From Ignisphaera sp. (GTDB lineage Archaea > Thermoproteota > Thermoprotei_A > Sulfolobales > Ignisphaeraceae), in the NCBI GenBank assembly GCA_028275825.1, contig JAPWTX010000005.1, positions 1 through 59,749 of the forward strand: 59,749 nt of DNA, written 5' to 3'. Made by a program: the position numbers and the translations under genes. Positions 46,019 to 54,529 of this stretch are shown here, piece after piece; within the stretch, counting starts at the first letter, position 1; each line of letters opens with the position of its first letter. Below the pieces are notes generated by a model. It saw nothing but the letters and a program-made list of their open reading frames with translations. It was not told where the DNA came from and did not search any database.

Positions 46019-46096
46019 TATTGGATATAAGATGTTCTGCAGAGTATAAAGGCTTATCTAGCATGAATCAGGTATATGCTACTGGTGTAGTTATCT

Positions 46097-46678
46097 GTGA
46101 ATCTCTTAAGTAAGTTTGTACGTGATTTACCGCTATTTTTCGCCATAGCACTTCTCACTATCTTTTTACTATCAATCATAGCGTTATATCTGCCCCCACC
46201 TGAAGAAACGATATCCGAATTTCGCGAAGCTGGCAAAGAATTGAAGGAAATGATTAATATTTCATCATTCACAATCCGTGCTATAATGATATTCCTGAAT
46301 AATGCTAGAGTTAACACCATGCTGGCTGTACCTTTCCTCTCAATAATTATGTATCCCACAATGGTTATCGCCACTGCCTGGACATTGAGAATAGCACTTC
46401 TAGAGATCTCAAATAACACAGCTGCTTTACAAGAATCCTTATATCAAGCAATCATAGTACTTTTAATATCTCCGCATACGTATCTTGAAATGCTTTCATA
46501 TAGCATTACCTTCACGTGTTCAAATAAGCTCATGATAGCATTGCTGAGGGATTTGAGGAAGAGGAAGAGGATTGCAGAAGATATAATATTGTACTACGTA
46601 CTTGCCATAGCAATCTCTTTTTCACTGCTTTTCACAGCAGCTTTTGTCGAATCATATTTAATATCAATTTCTGAATGA
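46097..46678 (+). CDS. SpoIIM-like integral membrane protein
   Basis: A 193-residue protein with four to five hydrophobic spans: LPLFFAIALLTIFLLSIIALYL, MLAVPFLSIIMYPTMVIATAW, IIVLLISPHTYLEMLSYSI and a C-terminal span. The order FLNN(A)R, a hydrophobic hairpin, then SPHTYLEMLSYSITF matches the DUF95/SpoIIM family, where PHG-x-LE is conserved. Function in archaea is unknown. GTG at 46097 with GGTG ten bases ahead. Overlaps the SAM hydrolase region by four bases in the longer reading of that gene. Confidence 0.7.
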   Translation: MNLLSKFVRDLPLFFAIALLTIFLLSIIALYLPPPEETISEFREAGKELKEMINISSFTIRAIMIFLNNARVNTMLAVPFLSIIMYPTMVIATAWTLRIALLEISNNTAALQESLYQAIIVLLISPHTYLEMLSYSITFTCSNKLMIALLRDLRKRKRIAEDIILYYVLAIAISFSLLFTAAFVESYLISISE

Positions 46679-46689
46679 GGTGCCCTGCA

Positions 46690-47508
46690 GTGAAAAAGCC
46701 CTGTAAAGTTATCGCATTTTTAACTGATTTCGGCTATGAGGATCCCTATGTAGCGGCAATGAAGGGTGTGACCATTGATATTTGTCCCGAGGCAAAGGTT
46801 ATTGACATCACTCATTCTGTGCAAAGCTTTGACATTGATGCTGCTGCTTTCATCTTATTCGCCACATATAGATACTTTCCACAGGGCACAATTTTTGTAG
46901 TTGTTGTAGATCCAGGTGTAGGTAGTGAGCGCAGACCTTTGTTAATGGTTACAAGAAACTACTACTTTGTTGGACCCGATAATGGTGTTCTGACAGCTGC
47001 TGCTGAAGATGATGGTATTGAGGCTGTAATAAACCTTGAAAACGATTTGCGCTTTAGAAAGCCTGTTTCAAGCTCTTTTCATGGAAGAGATATTTTTGCA
47101 CCTGTTGCTGCATCACTTGCATGCGGTGTTGAACCAGAGCTCTTTGGATCTAGACAACCTATTGAGAGCATTAAGAGGTCTACTGTGGGCATCTACATGA
47201 GTAAGATTAGCCTAAACTGCGCTGAGCTAAGGGTTATATATATTGATAAGTTTGGTAATGTAATGCTTTCTCAGTACTACAATTCTATTGCAAATGCGCT
47301 AAGCATATCAATGGGTGAGGAGGTTTCTGTGTATAGTGGTGAAAAGGTTTTCAGAGCAGCTGCGAAAAAGGTGTTCTCTATTGCTAAAGAAGGTGAGCTA
47401 GTTCTTTATGAAAATAGCTTTGGACTTGCAGAGCTAGCTGTAAATAGGGGTTCAGCGAAAGAACTATTAAATGTGACACGGGGACATGTTGTAAAGATAT
47501 GTAAATGA
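46690..47508 (+). CDS. S-adenosylmethionine hydrolase / hydroxide adenosyltransferase (DUF62)
   Basis: Family that hydrolyses SAM to adenosine and methionine. Motifs: FLTDFGYEDPYVAAMKGV, ITHSVQSFDIDAAAFIL, VVVDPGVGSERRPLL, FVGPDNGVLT and FHGRDIFAPVAASLA, with the C-terminal domain IDKFGNVML. GTG at 46690 is seven bases after GAGGTG, giving 272 residues; an ATG at 46675 overlaps the ribosome-binding site. It is co-oriented and probably co-transcribed with the SpoIIM-like gene. Confidence 0.92.
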   Translation: MKKPCKVIAFLTDFGYEDPYVAAMKGVTIDICPEAKVIDITHSVQSFDIDAAAFILFATYRYFPQGTIFVVVVDPGVGSERRPLLMVTRNYYFVGPDNGVLTAAAEDDGIEAVINLENDLRFRKPVSSSFHGRDIFAPVAASLACGVEPELFGSRQPIESIKRSTVGIYMSKISLNCAELRVIYIDKFGNVMLSQYYNSIANALSISMGEEVSVYSGEKVFRAAAKKVFSIAKEGELVLYENSFGLAELAVNRGSAKELLNVTRGHVVKICK

Positions 47509-47530
47509 GTAGAATGCCGGGGGTGACTCA

Positions 47531-47585
47531 CCCATGCTCATCTAAGCCCCGCTACACGGGGTTAGAGATTGCATGGGCTACAGAT
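47531..47585 (+). ncRNA. H/ACA-like guide RNA candidate
   Basis: Lower stem CCCATGC (47531-47537) pairs with GCATGGG (47571-47577). The upper stem CTAA-CCCCG/CGGGG-TTAG (about 47542-47551 and 47557-47565, one bulged G) has a five-base loop. Between them lies a two-sided internal loop. An ACA triplet stands at 47580-47582, and the distance from the upper stem to ACA is 14 nt, the hallmark of a pseudouridylation pocket. A kink-turn or K-loop, normally required in archaea, is not evident. It lies 22 bases after the SAM hydrolase stop. The rest of this gap shows nothing. Confidence 0.4.
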
Positions 47586-47672
47586 AATCTGGTGCAGAAC
47601 TCAGCTTAAAAGTTTTCAGTAAGGGTTGGAGCTCATCATTGTAGTCAGATTTGGAGTCACTCATCACTAAAC

Positions 47673-48149
47673 TTAGTGAGAAATAGTTCTATAATGAGAA
47701 TATAAACTGTTAATGCTATCAGCGCAATTCGCTTGCATCATGTTACAGAAACTCAGCTCAGATGTCTTCATCATCAACTCATATACATTTCTACCGTTAT
47801 TTAAAAACTCTGAGGGCTTCACTACGTAGAAGTCATCATTGTAATAAACTACTATACCAAACATACGATCTATTTTCCTATATATACTTGTAAGAAGGTT
47901 GTAGGGAACAACAACGTATATGTAATCACTAAAAGGAATTCTTCTATACAGTTGCCTGATCAGCCTAGGTTTAACCCTGGTTTTCACTTCAAATACATGT
48001 ATAATAGGCCTTGAGCCATCATTTTCAAAGACAAGCACATCAATTTCATACCCCAATACCTTGCAATTTTTACATACAGCCAGACCTACAGAAGTCAGCT
48101 TCTTATACAATAAATCAACAATACTAGCTTCACTAAAAGTCTTTAACAT
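47673..48149 (-). CDS. PD-(D/E)XK nuclease-like protein, 158 aa
   Basis: The core ASIVDLLYKKLTSVG, then YEIDVLVFENDG and HVFEVKTRVKP, shows the helix-strand-strand arrangement with catalytic Asp and E-V-K of the restriction-endonuclease-like fold, followed by a helix RLIRQLYRR. The C-terminus is unstructured with three cysteines. Possible roles are DNA repair or restriction; no methylase or partner is adjacent. ATG at 48149. Confidence 0.7.
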   Translation of the reverse strand: MLKTFSEASIVDLLYKKLTSVGLAVCKNCKVLGYEIDVLVFENDGSRPIIHVFEVKTRVKPRLIRQLYRRIPFSDYIYVVVPYNLLTSIYRKIDRMFGIVVYYNDDFYVVKPSEFLNNGRNVYELMMKTSELSFCNMMQANCADSINSLYSHYRTISH

Positions 48150-48264
48150 GATACATCTACAAATGTGTTATACTACATAATTAAGCAAATATAACACAGC
48201 GTTACATCTTACCTAAACTAATTCACATATTACAACACCAAGTCTAATAAATAGCTTAATTAAC

Positions 48265-48297
48265 TGAATTTCCTTAATACTACCTTCAGGAAATTCA
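48265..48297. repeat. Perfect 10-bp inverted repeat
   Basis: TGAATTTCCT (48265-48274) and AGGAAATTCA (48288-48297) are exact reverse complements with a 13-base loop. It lies in the 377-base gap between two minus-strand genes, upstream of the nuclease-like gene at 48149. Confidence 0.5.
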
Positions 48298-48386
48298 ACT
48301 AAATAACTACAGTATTACTATCAGAACTCAAAATAGTGCACGAGCCTTACAGCAAATTAGTGCCTAACACAACATATAGTTAGTGG

Positions 48387-48521
48387 AGCCAAACCCTGTG
48401 ATGTGAGTGTTCAACCACACGGCACGTCTTCAGGTCAGGAGCTTCAAGGGTAATAAAGCCCTTGGAGATCCTGGCTTGAAGGCTTTCGCTGTGTGGTTGA
48501 ACACCCACATCACAGGGGGCT
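48387..48521. repeat. 135-bp near-perfect inverted repeat (giant hairpin)
   Basis: The arms 48394-48420 and 48491-48517 pair over 27 positions with one mismatch. AGCC/GGCT extends them outward after a three-base bulge, and a further imperfect stem leads inward to a seven-base loop TAATAAA at 48451-48457. Nearly all of the 135 bases are thus in one hairpin. It ends six bases from the stop of the archaemetzincin gene. It could be a MITE-like non-autonomous element or a structured 3' UTR/RNA. No clear target-site duplication was seen. Confidence 0.75.
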
Positions 48522-48526
48522 AAACC

Positions 48527-49075
48527 TTATTCCTTTAAAACATATCTTTCTGAGATTCTGATGTTGCTTTTTTGCTGTAACTTTGTATAGCACTTTTCGC
48601 AGAACCTGTTTGTCTTAATATCTACTTCTCTTAATGAGTTACTGAAGTTCATAACGCATTTTGGGGTTTTGCAGTGTTCTAATCCTAGTAGGTGACCTAG
48701 TTCGTGTAGCACTTCTTTCTCTACCCTGTTGAGTAATGTTGCTCTAGTTGCTCCTGTTGCTAGGCGTGCTAGAAATACAGCTGCTGTTCTTAGCCATGGT
48801 ATTGCCAAGCCGAATACAAAGTTTAGCCCCATTACATAGGCATCTTTGTTAGAGAGAAGAATTGCATAGACATCTTCTTTTAAAAAAGTGCTAGCATATT
48901 CTACAACAAGTTCAGCTAGATATTGCCCTCTTCTATTATCATAGAATGTGTCTGGTATTACTAAAGTCTCTTCATAAATTGTCTGGGCATTGAAAGCCTC
49001 TCTCAAAGCAATTCTTATGGCATTTACTATATCAGATCCTATATCTTGTTCATATAGTAGTTGTATCTTTAGCAA
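48527..49075 (-). CDS. amzA: Archaemetzincin zinc metalloprotease
   Basis: Metzincin-clan peptidase. The zinc site HELGHLLGLEHC is followed by KCVMNFSNS (Met-turn) and the family's extra FCEKCY, so the four-cysteine second zinc site is complete. TTG at 49075 is preferred, six bases after GGGG, giving 182 residues; a GTG at 49105 would add ten. It follows the amino-acid ABC transporter genes by about 30-60 bases on the same strand and may share their transcript, so peptidase and importer might cooperate. Confidence 0.9.
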   Translation of the reverse strand: MLKIQLLYEQDIGSDIVNAIRIALREAFNAQTIYEETLVIPDTFYDNRRGQYLAELVVEYASTFLKEDVYAILLSNKDAYVMGLNFVFGLAIPWLRTAAVFLARLATGATRATLLNRVEKEVLHELGHLLGLEHCKTPKCVMNFSNSLREVDIKTNRFCEKCYTKLQQKSNIRISERYVLKE

Positions 49076-49135
49076 TGTATTCCCCTTCAGCAATGCGGGA
49101 AACACATCATGTCTCAGCGCGCGAACTTTTCATCA

Positions 49136-49804
49136 CTATACTATGTATCCGGGTATTTGAAGTTTTTTCTCAATGTATCTAGCGATCCCACTTAAAACTA
49201 TTGAGAAGATTACGTAGATTATGGCAAGAACTGTATAAACTTCTACATATAAAAACGTTTGAGTTGCTACTAGCTTGCCCATATACATGAGCTCAGGGGC
49301 TGTGACAAAATATGCTATGGATGAGTACTTAAAGAGGTATATAGCCTCATTGGTTAGTGTAGGGATAGCTATCCTTACTGCTTGTGGTAATGCGATGTAT
49401 AACATGGCGCCAAATCTCGTTAAACCAATTGAATATGCTGCTTCGATTTCAGCATAGGGTATTGAGGATAGTGCTGATCTTATGTACTCAGATTGGTAAG
49501 CAGCTGAGTTAAGCCCTATAGCTATTATTGAAGATAGTATGGGATCAAACCTTATACCCATCTCTGGGAGTGCATAGTATACGAAAAAGAGTTGTACAAG
49601 CATTGGGGTGCCTCTAAATAGTTCAACATAGATATGTGCAAACACCTTTAGAGCCTTGTGAAGAAATGTTCTTGTAATTGCTATACTAATGCCACCAACA
49701 AATCCTATAAAATACGATATGAGCGTAATTATAAATGTGGTTTTTAGGCCTTCTAGTAGAAGTGGCCCATATTTTGAAATGATGTACAGCAACTCACTAA
49801 TCAA
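49136..49804 (-). CDS. Polar amino acid ABC transporter permease
   Basis: A 222-residue HisM/GlnP-type permease with about five spans and the ATPase-contact EAA loop IEAAYSIGLTRFGAMLYIALPQAVRIAIPTL, shortened here to its core EAAYSIGLTRFG. The N-terminal LLEGLKTTFIITLISYFIG is typical. Start TTG overlaps the stop of the ATPase gene. It would form a heteropair with the permease encoded at 50570. Confidence 0.92.
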   Translation of the reverse strand: MISELLYIISKYGPLLLEGLKTTFIITLISYFIGFVGGISIAITRTFLHKALKVFAHIYVELFRGTPMLVQLFFVYYALPEMGIRFDPILSSIIAIGLNSAAYQSEYIRSALSSIPYAEIEAAYSIGLTRFGAMLYIALPQAVRIAIPTLTNEAIYLFKYSSIAYFVTAPELMYMGKLVATQTFLYVEVYTVLAIIYVIFSIVLSGIARYIEKKLQIPGYIV

Positions 49805-50568
49805 TATACATTACCTTTGCCTATGCTGTAAACATATTTCATTCTATCCATAAATCTCTTTACCCTTTCGTTACGTGGATTCAATATTACCTGCTCCGGA
49901 GCCCCCTTCTCCAGAATTACGCCATTATCTAAAAACATCACTTCATCAGCTACTCTCATAGCAAAGCCTATCTCATGTGTAACCACAATCATTGTCATCC
50001 TTGCCTTGGCCAATCTCTCCATAACATTTAGTACCTCCCATATGAGTTCGGGGTCTAAAGCAGAGGTGGGTTCGTCAAACAGTATAAGCTTGGGCTCCAT
50101 GGCTAGCGCTCTCGCAATAGCAACTCTTTGCTGCTGACCCCCAGAAAGCTGAGCTGGGTATTTATCCCACAACTCCTCTGTAATTCCAACAGCTGCAAGA
50201 GCTCCTTTAGCCTTCTTCTCAGCTTCGTTTTTAGACATTTTCTTTACCTTGATCAAACCAAACATGACATTTTCTAAAGCTGTCATGTGGCTGAATAGAT
50301 TAAAGTGCTGAAAAACAAATCCTATTTTGCTTCTTACACTATGGATGTCACGCTTTCCAAGGATATCTTCCCCATCAAATATTATCTTCCCCTTATCAGG
50401 CATTACAAGTAAGTTTATACATCTAAGGAGGGTTGACTTACCTGCTCCAGAAGGTCCTAGAATCACCTTAGTCTCGCCTTCGTTGATCTCAAACGCTACC
50501 CCCCTCAATATAGGCTTTCCATCAATAAACTTCCACAAATCTTCTACAATTAGAAGTTTATCTCTCAT
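49801..50568 (-). CDS. Polar amino acid ABC transporter ATPase
   Basis: GlnQ/HisP-type ATPase: Walker A LGPSGAGKSTLLRC, Q-loop FVFQHFNLFSHMTALENV, signature LSGGQQQRVAIARAL, Walker B LILFDEPTSALDPE, H-loop VVTHEIGFA. ATG at 50568, behind CAGGGATG, gives 255 residues; an extension to 50586 overlaps the upstream permease gene. It energises the two permeases on either side. Confidence 0.96.
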   Translation of the reverse strand: MRDKLLIVEDLWKFIDGKPILRGVAFEINEGETKVILGPSGAGKSTLLRCINLLVMPDKGKIIFDGEDILGKRDIHSVRSKIGFVFQHFNLFSHMTALENVMFGLIKVKKMSKNEAEKKAKGALAAVGITEELWDKYPAQLSGGQQQRVAIARALAMEPKLILFDEPTSALDPELIWEVLNVMERLAKARMTMIVVTHEIGFAMRVADEVMFLDNGVILEKGAPEQVILNPRNERVKRFMDRMKYVYSIGKGNVY

Positions 50569-50569
50569 A

Positions 50570-51235
50570 CTACATCCCTGAACCAAGCATCCCCATGGAC
50601 TTTAATTTACTATGAAGATAATTTGAAAGCAGTGACAATGGGTAGCATATGGCTAAGTAAATTACTGAAACAAATATCAAAGGCCATACATAATCCATTA
50701 TTACCTGTGCTACGTGAACAGCTTGGGTGAATACCTCTACAACACCAATTGCGTAAGCTATTGAAGTATCCTTTAGAACAACAGTAAAGTCATTTATCCA
50801 CGAAGGCAAGGCAATTCTAAAAGCTTGTGGCAAGACTATGTAGAGAAATGCCTCTGCTCTCGCCAACCCAAGAGAGTATGCTGCTTCTAATTGCTTAGTA
50901 CTCACAGCTTTTATAGCACCTCTGAATATCTGCTCCTGATACCCTGCATCAACAATAGCTATGCCCAGTATGGCGGCGTAGAGTGATGGAAGTACTACAC
51001 CCACCTTGGGTAGGCCATAAAAAACTATGAATATGGATATAATAAGTGGTATCCCCCTCAATACTCTGGCAATCCAATCTACAACAATGGAGACAGCTTT
51101 AGTTGCAAACACTTCAGCGAAAGCCATTGCTATACCTAAAGCTGTGGCGATAGCAAAACTTAGAAAAGTTAAAATTAGTGTATTGGGGACTGCTGAAGAT
51201 ATTATAGGTATGTATGATGCAAAGCTCTGCCACAT
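50570..51235 (-). CDS. Polar amino acid ABC transporter permease
   Basis: A permease of about 221 residues with an EAA loop LEAAYSLGLARAEAFLYIVL and an N-terminal VPNTLILTFLSFAIATALG. I chose ATG 51235, 15-18 bases after the binding-protein stop and behind GGGTT. The frame extends to 51289, but that would overlap the preceding gene by 37 bases and add 18 atypical residues. Its length then equals that of the sister permease. Confidence 0.92.
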   Translation of the reverse strand: MWQSFASYIPIISSAVPNTLILTFLSFAIATALGIAMAFAEVFATKAVSIVVDWIARVLRGIPLIISIFIVFYGLPKVGVVLPSLYAAILGIAIVDAGYQEQIFRGAIKAVSTKQLEAAYSLGLARAEAFLYIVLPQAFRIALPSWINDFTVVLKDTSIAYAIGVVEVFTQAVHVAQVIMDYVWPLIFVSVIYLAICYPLSLLSNYLHSKLKSMGMLGSGM

Positions 51236-51252
51236 ATCTCTTAGAACCCTAT

Positions 51253-52029
51253 CTATACACCAAGATATTTCTGGAGTATTGCCTGCCAATCTGTGGTGTT
51301 AAGGAATTCTTTTAAAGCATTGTTAAGTTGGTTAAGTAACGCTGTGTCCTCCTTCCGCACAGCAAGCCCATAACTCTCATTAGTTGGTATAACTGCTGTA
51401 ATATTGACGTTTCTAATCCTTTCAAACATACTTGCAACAGGGCTATCTATAACAACCGCATCTACATTCCCATTTTCTAGGTCTTGTACAGCAAGAACAT
51501 AGCTCGTATAGATCTTTATGTTGATCTGCTTACCAGTACTATTAACATATTTTTGTAATAGATCTTGAGCTGTGGTACCACTTTGCACGCCAACTGTTCT
51601 CCCAACTAAATCATCTAAGCCCATGGGCTTAAAGCTCGAACCTCTGCGAACAACTATAGCCTGGTCAGACCTCCAATAAGGTATTGTAAAAGCAACTACT
51701 TGAGCCCTTTCATTCGTTATCGTCATGCCGGACGCTATGATATCTATCTGCTTATTTATCAAAGCTGGTATAAGTCCATCAAAGTCCATCTGAATTATCT
51801 GAACATCATATCCAAGTTTCTTTGCTAATGCTTTGACCAGATCTATGTCTATCCCAACAACTTCCCCAGTTTTGTTATCTATGTATTCAAATGGTGGAAA
51901 ATCAGGTGATGTACCAACACGAAGCACCTTCTTACTGCTTTGATACATTGGCGCAAGTTCTATCACTATCGCCACACCTATGATTGCTATGAGAATTACA
52001 GCAATTACTATGAGTGTCGTAATCCTCAT
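51253..52029 (-). CDS. Amino acid ABC transporter substrate-binding protein
   Basis: Family 3 solute-binding protein. The N-terminal membrane anchor/signal TTLIVIAVILIAIIGVAIVIEL is followed by LRVGTSPDFPPFEYIDNKTGEVVGIDIDL, shown here as its core SPDFPPFEYID. Later come GLIPALINKQIDIIASGMTI, VGVQSGTTAQDL and VDAVVIDSPVA. It binds a polar amino acid outside the cell; the ligand cannot be deduced. First gene of the operon, with TATA-like ACTTTTAAC at about 52069-52077. Confidence 0.94.
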   Translation of the reverse strand: MRITTLIVIAVILIAIIGVAIVIELAPMYQSSKKVLRVGTSPDFPPFEYIDNKTGEVVGIDIDLVKALAKKLGYDVQIIQMDFDGLIPALINKQIDIIASGMTITNERAQVVAFTIPYWRSDQAIVVRRGSSFKPMGLDDLVGRTVGVQSGTTAQDLLQKYVNSTGKQINIKIYTSYVLAVQDLENGNVDAVVIDSPVASMFERIRNVNITAVIPTNESYGLAVRKEDTALLNQLNNALKEFLNTTDWQAILQKYLGV

Positions 52030-52094
52030 CTTAAGACACCATTTAAGGAAATGGTTATGAAGTACCTAGGTTAAAAGTATTGATGAAAATCCGC

Positions 52095-53435
52095 TTAGTA
52101 AAATGACTTTACTTCTTCTTGAGAGAAAATAGTATTGAAAGCTTCTCTTACTACCTGCACCTTGTCTTTTAACTCCCTTCTTATGTAGAGTCTGAAAAGC
52201 ATGGCTGTTTTTGGCATACTAAACCATGTAAATTCCAAGACCTTTCTCTTTACTAATCCCCCTCCCTCACTTACAACAATTATTTCATCTGTTGAAAGCA
52301 TCGGATTGAGCGATAGCTTGGGGGCGTCTATAAAGAAGTTATACCCCTTCGTCACATCAAGCCCTCTACTCTTCAGCTCGATCTCTAATAAAGCTTCTAT
52401 AATATCTCTGCTTCTCATTATCAATTCTATAGGTGTTTTCGTATCAGAAAGAGGCAGTCTATACTCTAAAACCAATTTGTAAGGAATTTTTCTGGACAGA
52501 TACTCCTTAACTTCCTTTAAGCCAGCTACGTTACTATTATACATAAGGCTATAATCATCTAATTCTACATATTTATCCACATTTTTGATCACATCATCGA
52601 AATCTATCAACTTTTTGCTACCAATCAACGTTATGATGTCTCCTAAGAATTTTGATGCTGCTCTTACTGTTTTATGATAATACACCGTTGAGAACATGTA
52701 TATGCGTGCTAGCATCAGCTGTTCTAATGCATCTAGAGCTCTGTAGTCCAACACTATCTCATCTCCGTAAACCCCAAGATAATATGAGATTCGTTGCCAG
52801 TCTACATGGCTTCCATATCCAGCACCTGTATAGTAGGAATCCCTTACCAGGTAATCTATGATATCAGCACTGCACACCCCTTTAAGTAGATAGAAGAAGA
52901 CTTTTTCAGAACCTGCATCCTGTATACTATCTCTAAAAGGCCATTCAGCTTCATTAACGCTCTTCAATGCAGTTGCAATGTCATTCAATTTGTATCCATA
53001 TTCATTTGCTATGTTCTCTATAGCTCCAGCTATTTCTAAAACCTTTAGTATAACTTCTGCCCCTATATCCTCGTGTGTGAGATTCCTCGGTATGAGTACA
53101 ACATCTTCGAATAGATGACTGAAGGGGCCGTGACCTATGTCATGCAGTAGTGCTAAAAGTCTCATTAAAACTATGTATCTCTCTAAATCTTGCTGTTTAA
53201 CCCTATACTTCCTCGCAATATCTTTTACCATAGTCTCAATAACGTGTGCTACCCCAAGGCTATGAGCAAACCTTGTATGGGTAGCGCCTGGATAAACAAT
53301 GTCGGCTACAGAAAGTTGCTTAATTCTTCTAAGTCTTTGAAAAGCATTAGAGTCGATAATTCTTCGTTCATGTTCATAAATTTTTATGTATCCGTGAATA
53401 GGATCCTTAACGATTTTGTATTTCCCGAGATCCAT
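52095..53435 (-). CDS. HD-domain phosphohydrolase (dNTPase-like)
   Basis: A 446-residue protein of the SAMHD1/dGTPase-like HD group. Metal ligands: THTRFAHSLGVAHV, LLALLHDIGHGPFSHLFED (HD), LTHEDIGAE and later SADIIDYLVRDSYYTGAGYG. The start IKDPIHGYIKI-like KDPIHGYIKIYE is a hallmark of this group, which hydrolyses nucleoside triphosphates. ATG at 53435 with AGGTTTAG ahead. A role in dNTP pool control or defence is possible; substrate not deducible. Confidence 0.9.
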   Translation of the reverse strand: MDLGKYKIVKDPIHGYIKIYEHERRIIDSNAFQRLRRIKQLSVADIVYPGATHTRFAHSLGVAHVIETMVKDIARKYRVKQQDLERYIVLMRLLALLHDIGHGPFSHLFEDVVLIPRNLTHEDIGAEVILKVLEIAGAIENIANEYGYKLNDIATALKSVNEAEWPFRDSIQDAGSEKVFFYLLKGVCSADIIDYLVRDSYYTGAGYGSHVDWQRISYYLGVYGDEIVLDYRALDALEQLMLARIYMFSTVYYHKTVRAASKFLGDIITLIGSKKLIDFDDVIKNVDKYVELDDYSLMYNSNVAGLKEVKEYLSRKIPYKLVLEYRLPLSDTKTPIELIMRSRDIIEALLEIELKSRGLDVTKGYNFFIDAPKLSLNPMLSTDEIIVVSEGGGLVKRKVLEFTWFSMPKTAMLFRLYIRRELKDKVQVVREAFNTIFSQEEVKSFY

Positions 53436-53518
53436 GGTCTAAACCTAAGCACAGTTACCGTCAGAAAGTTTTGATAGCAAGCTTAATACGCTAATCTCTA
53501 AAATGCACAGCGTATGTC

Positions 53519-54202
53519 TTAATAAGCAAAGACCTTCCTGTTTATATCTATATCTACGTAAAGCACCTCTGCATAATGCTCTAGCACCTTTTTATAAATC
53601 AAGAGCAGAGAGGAGATCTCGTCTATTGATGGCATGGGCAGAAATGACATATCACCTTTATTGATTACAACAACAAATCTTGCTACATTGAGCACCTTTT
53701 CCGCAATGGTATCATAATTCGCTATGACCTTATCCCAATCTTTAAGAGGCTCAATACATGTCAACATAGCCTTAAAGCTCGAAATCCTACTAACAACACA
53801 TTCAACATCATAGCCTATTTGTGCTGCTGAAATCACATCTTCGGGTGAGGGTATTGGCATTGGAATAGGATGGCTATGGAGAAACAAATTGCTTTTACAC
53901 AGAGTTCTATACCTATAAATATGTGCAGCTGGTATTAATCCTCCTAGGAATCTTCCAATAAATAGAAGTGAGTTTTCATTGCAAAGTGTGTAAACATCTT
54001 CTGCTAAGAATGATGTTGAAAGGGGTTTGAGGCCTAATGATAGTATGAAGTCTATAGCCTCATCCATGTAGACCTCGATAAGCTTCTTAACAATATCATT
54101 GTTGACTACAGGTAGGTTATTTATTTCAAGTATGGATGGAGCTTCAAATGCTGTTGATGCTAATAATTCTATTAAACTCTCACTGAATTTTAAACTATTC
54201 AT
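53519..54202 (-). CDS. Divergent JAMM/MPN-like protein (tentative)
   Basis: A 227-residue protein whose middle contains FLHSHPIPMPIPSPEDV: His109, His111, Ser119 and Asp122 fit the H-x-H-x7-S-x2-D metal motif of JAMM (JAB/MPN+) peptidases exactly. The preceding FIGRFLGGLIPAAHIY suits the G-x-L-x-G strand, but the upstream catalytic glutamate is not in its usual register; Glu76 is the nearest candidate. JAMM proteins remove ubiquitin-like modifiers or sulfur carriers. Surrounding helices are unfamiliar. No ubiquitin-like gene is adjacent. Leaderless ATG likely. Confidence 0.6.
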   Translation of the reverse strand: MNSLKFSESLIELLASTAFEAPSILEINNLPVVNNDIVKKLIEVYMDEAIDFILSLGLKPLSTSFLAEDVYTLCNENSLLFIGRFLGGLIPAAHIYRYRTLCKSNLFLHSHPIPMPIPSPEDVISAAQIGYDVECVVSRISSFKAMLTCIEPLKDWDKVIANYDTIAEKVLNVARFVVVINKGDMSFLPMPSIDEISSLLLIYKKVLEHYAEVLYVDIDINRKVFAY

Positions 54203-54529
54203 ATTTTAACAAAACCTGTAGTATTTCTATGCAACCAATAACTGCTTTAGTTAAAAAGTTTTTGTGAAAGTAAACAGTATGTACTTAGTATATACTTAGA
54301 CAAGCGTTGCTAGTAATTCTATAATCAATTCTCTTGAAATCCAATTAAAAATATATGCATATCGAGTTGTTTGTAATTGATTACTGCTGAACTAAGTCTT
54401 TAGTTTTGTTTTCATTTTATTTCCTATAATGCATTATCACCTTTCTAAAGTGCTAGAGGGTAAGAACGCTGTTCTGTGCTTAGAAGAAAGGATTTATACA
54501 ATGCACAAGAGTTGTGTACTATTGGTTAG

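Noticed and set aside
46054-46419. Minus-strand frame opposite the SpoIIM-like gene
   Set aside because: Antisense to a protein with clear membrane spans; composition is typical of a shadow frame.
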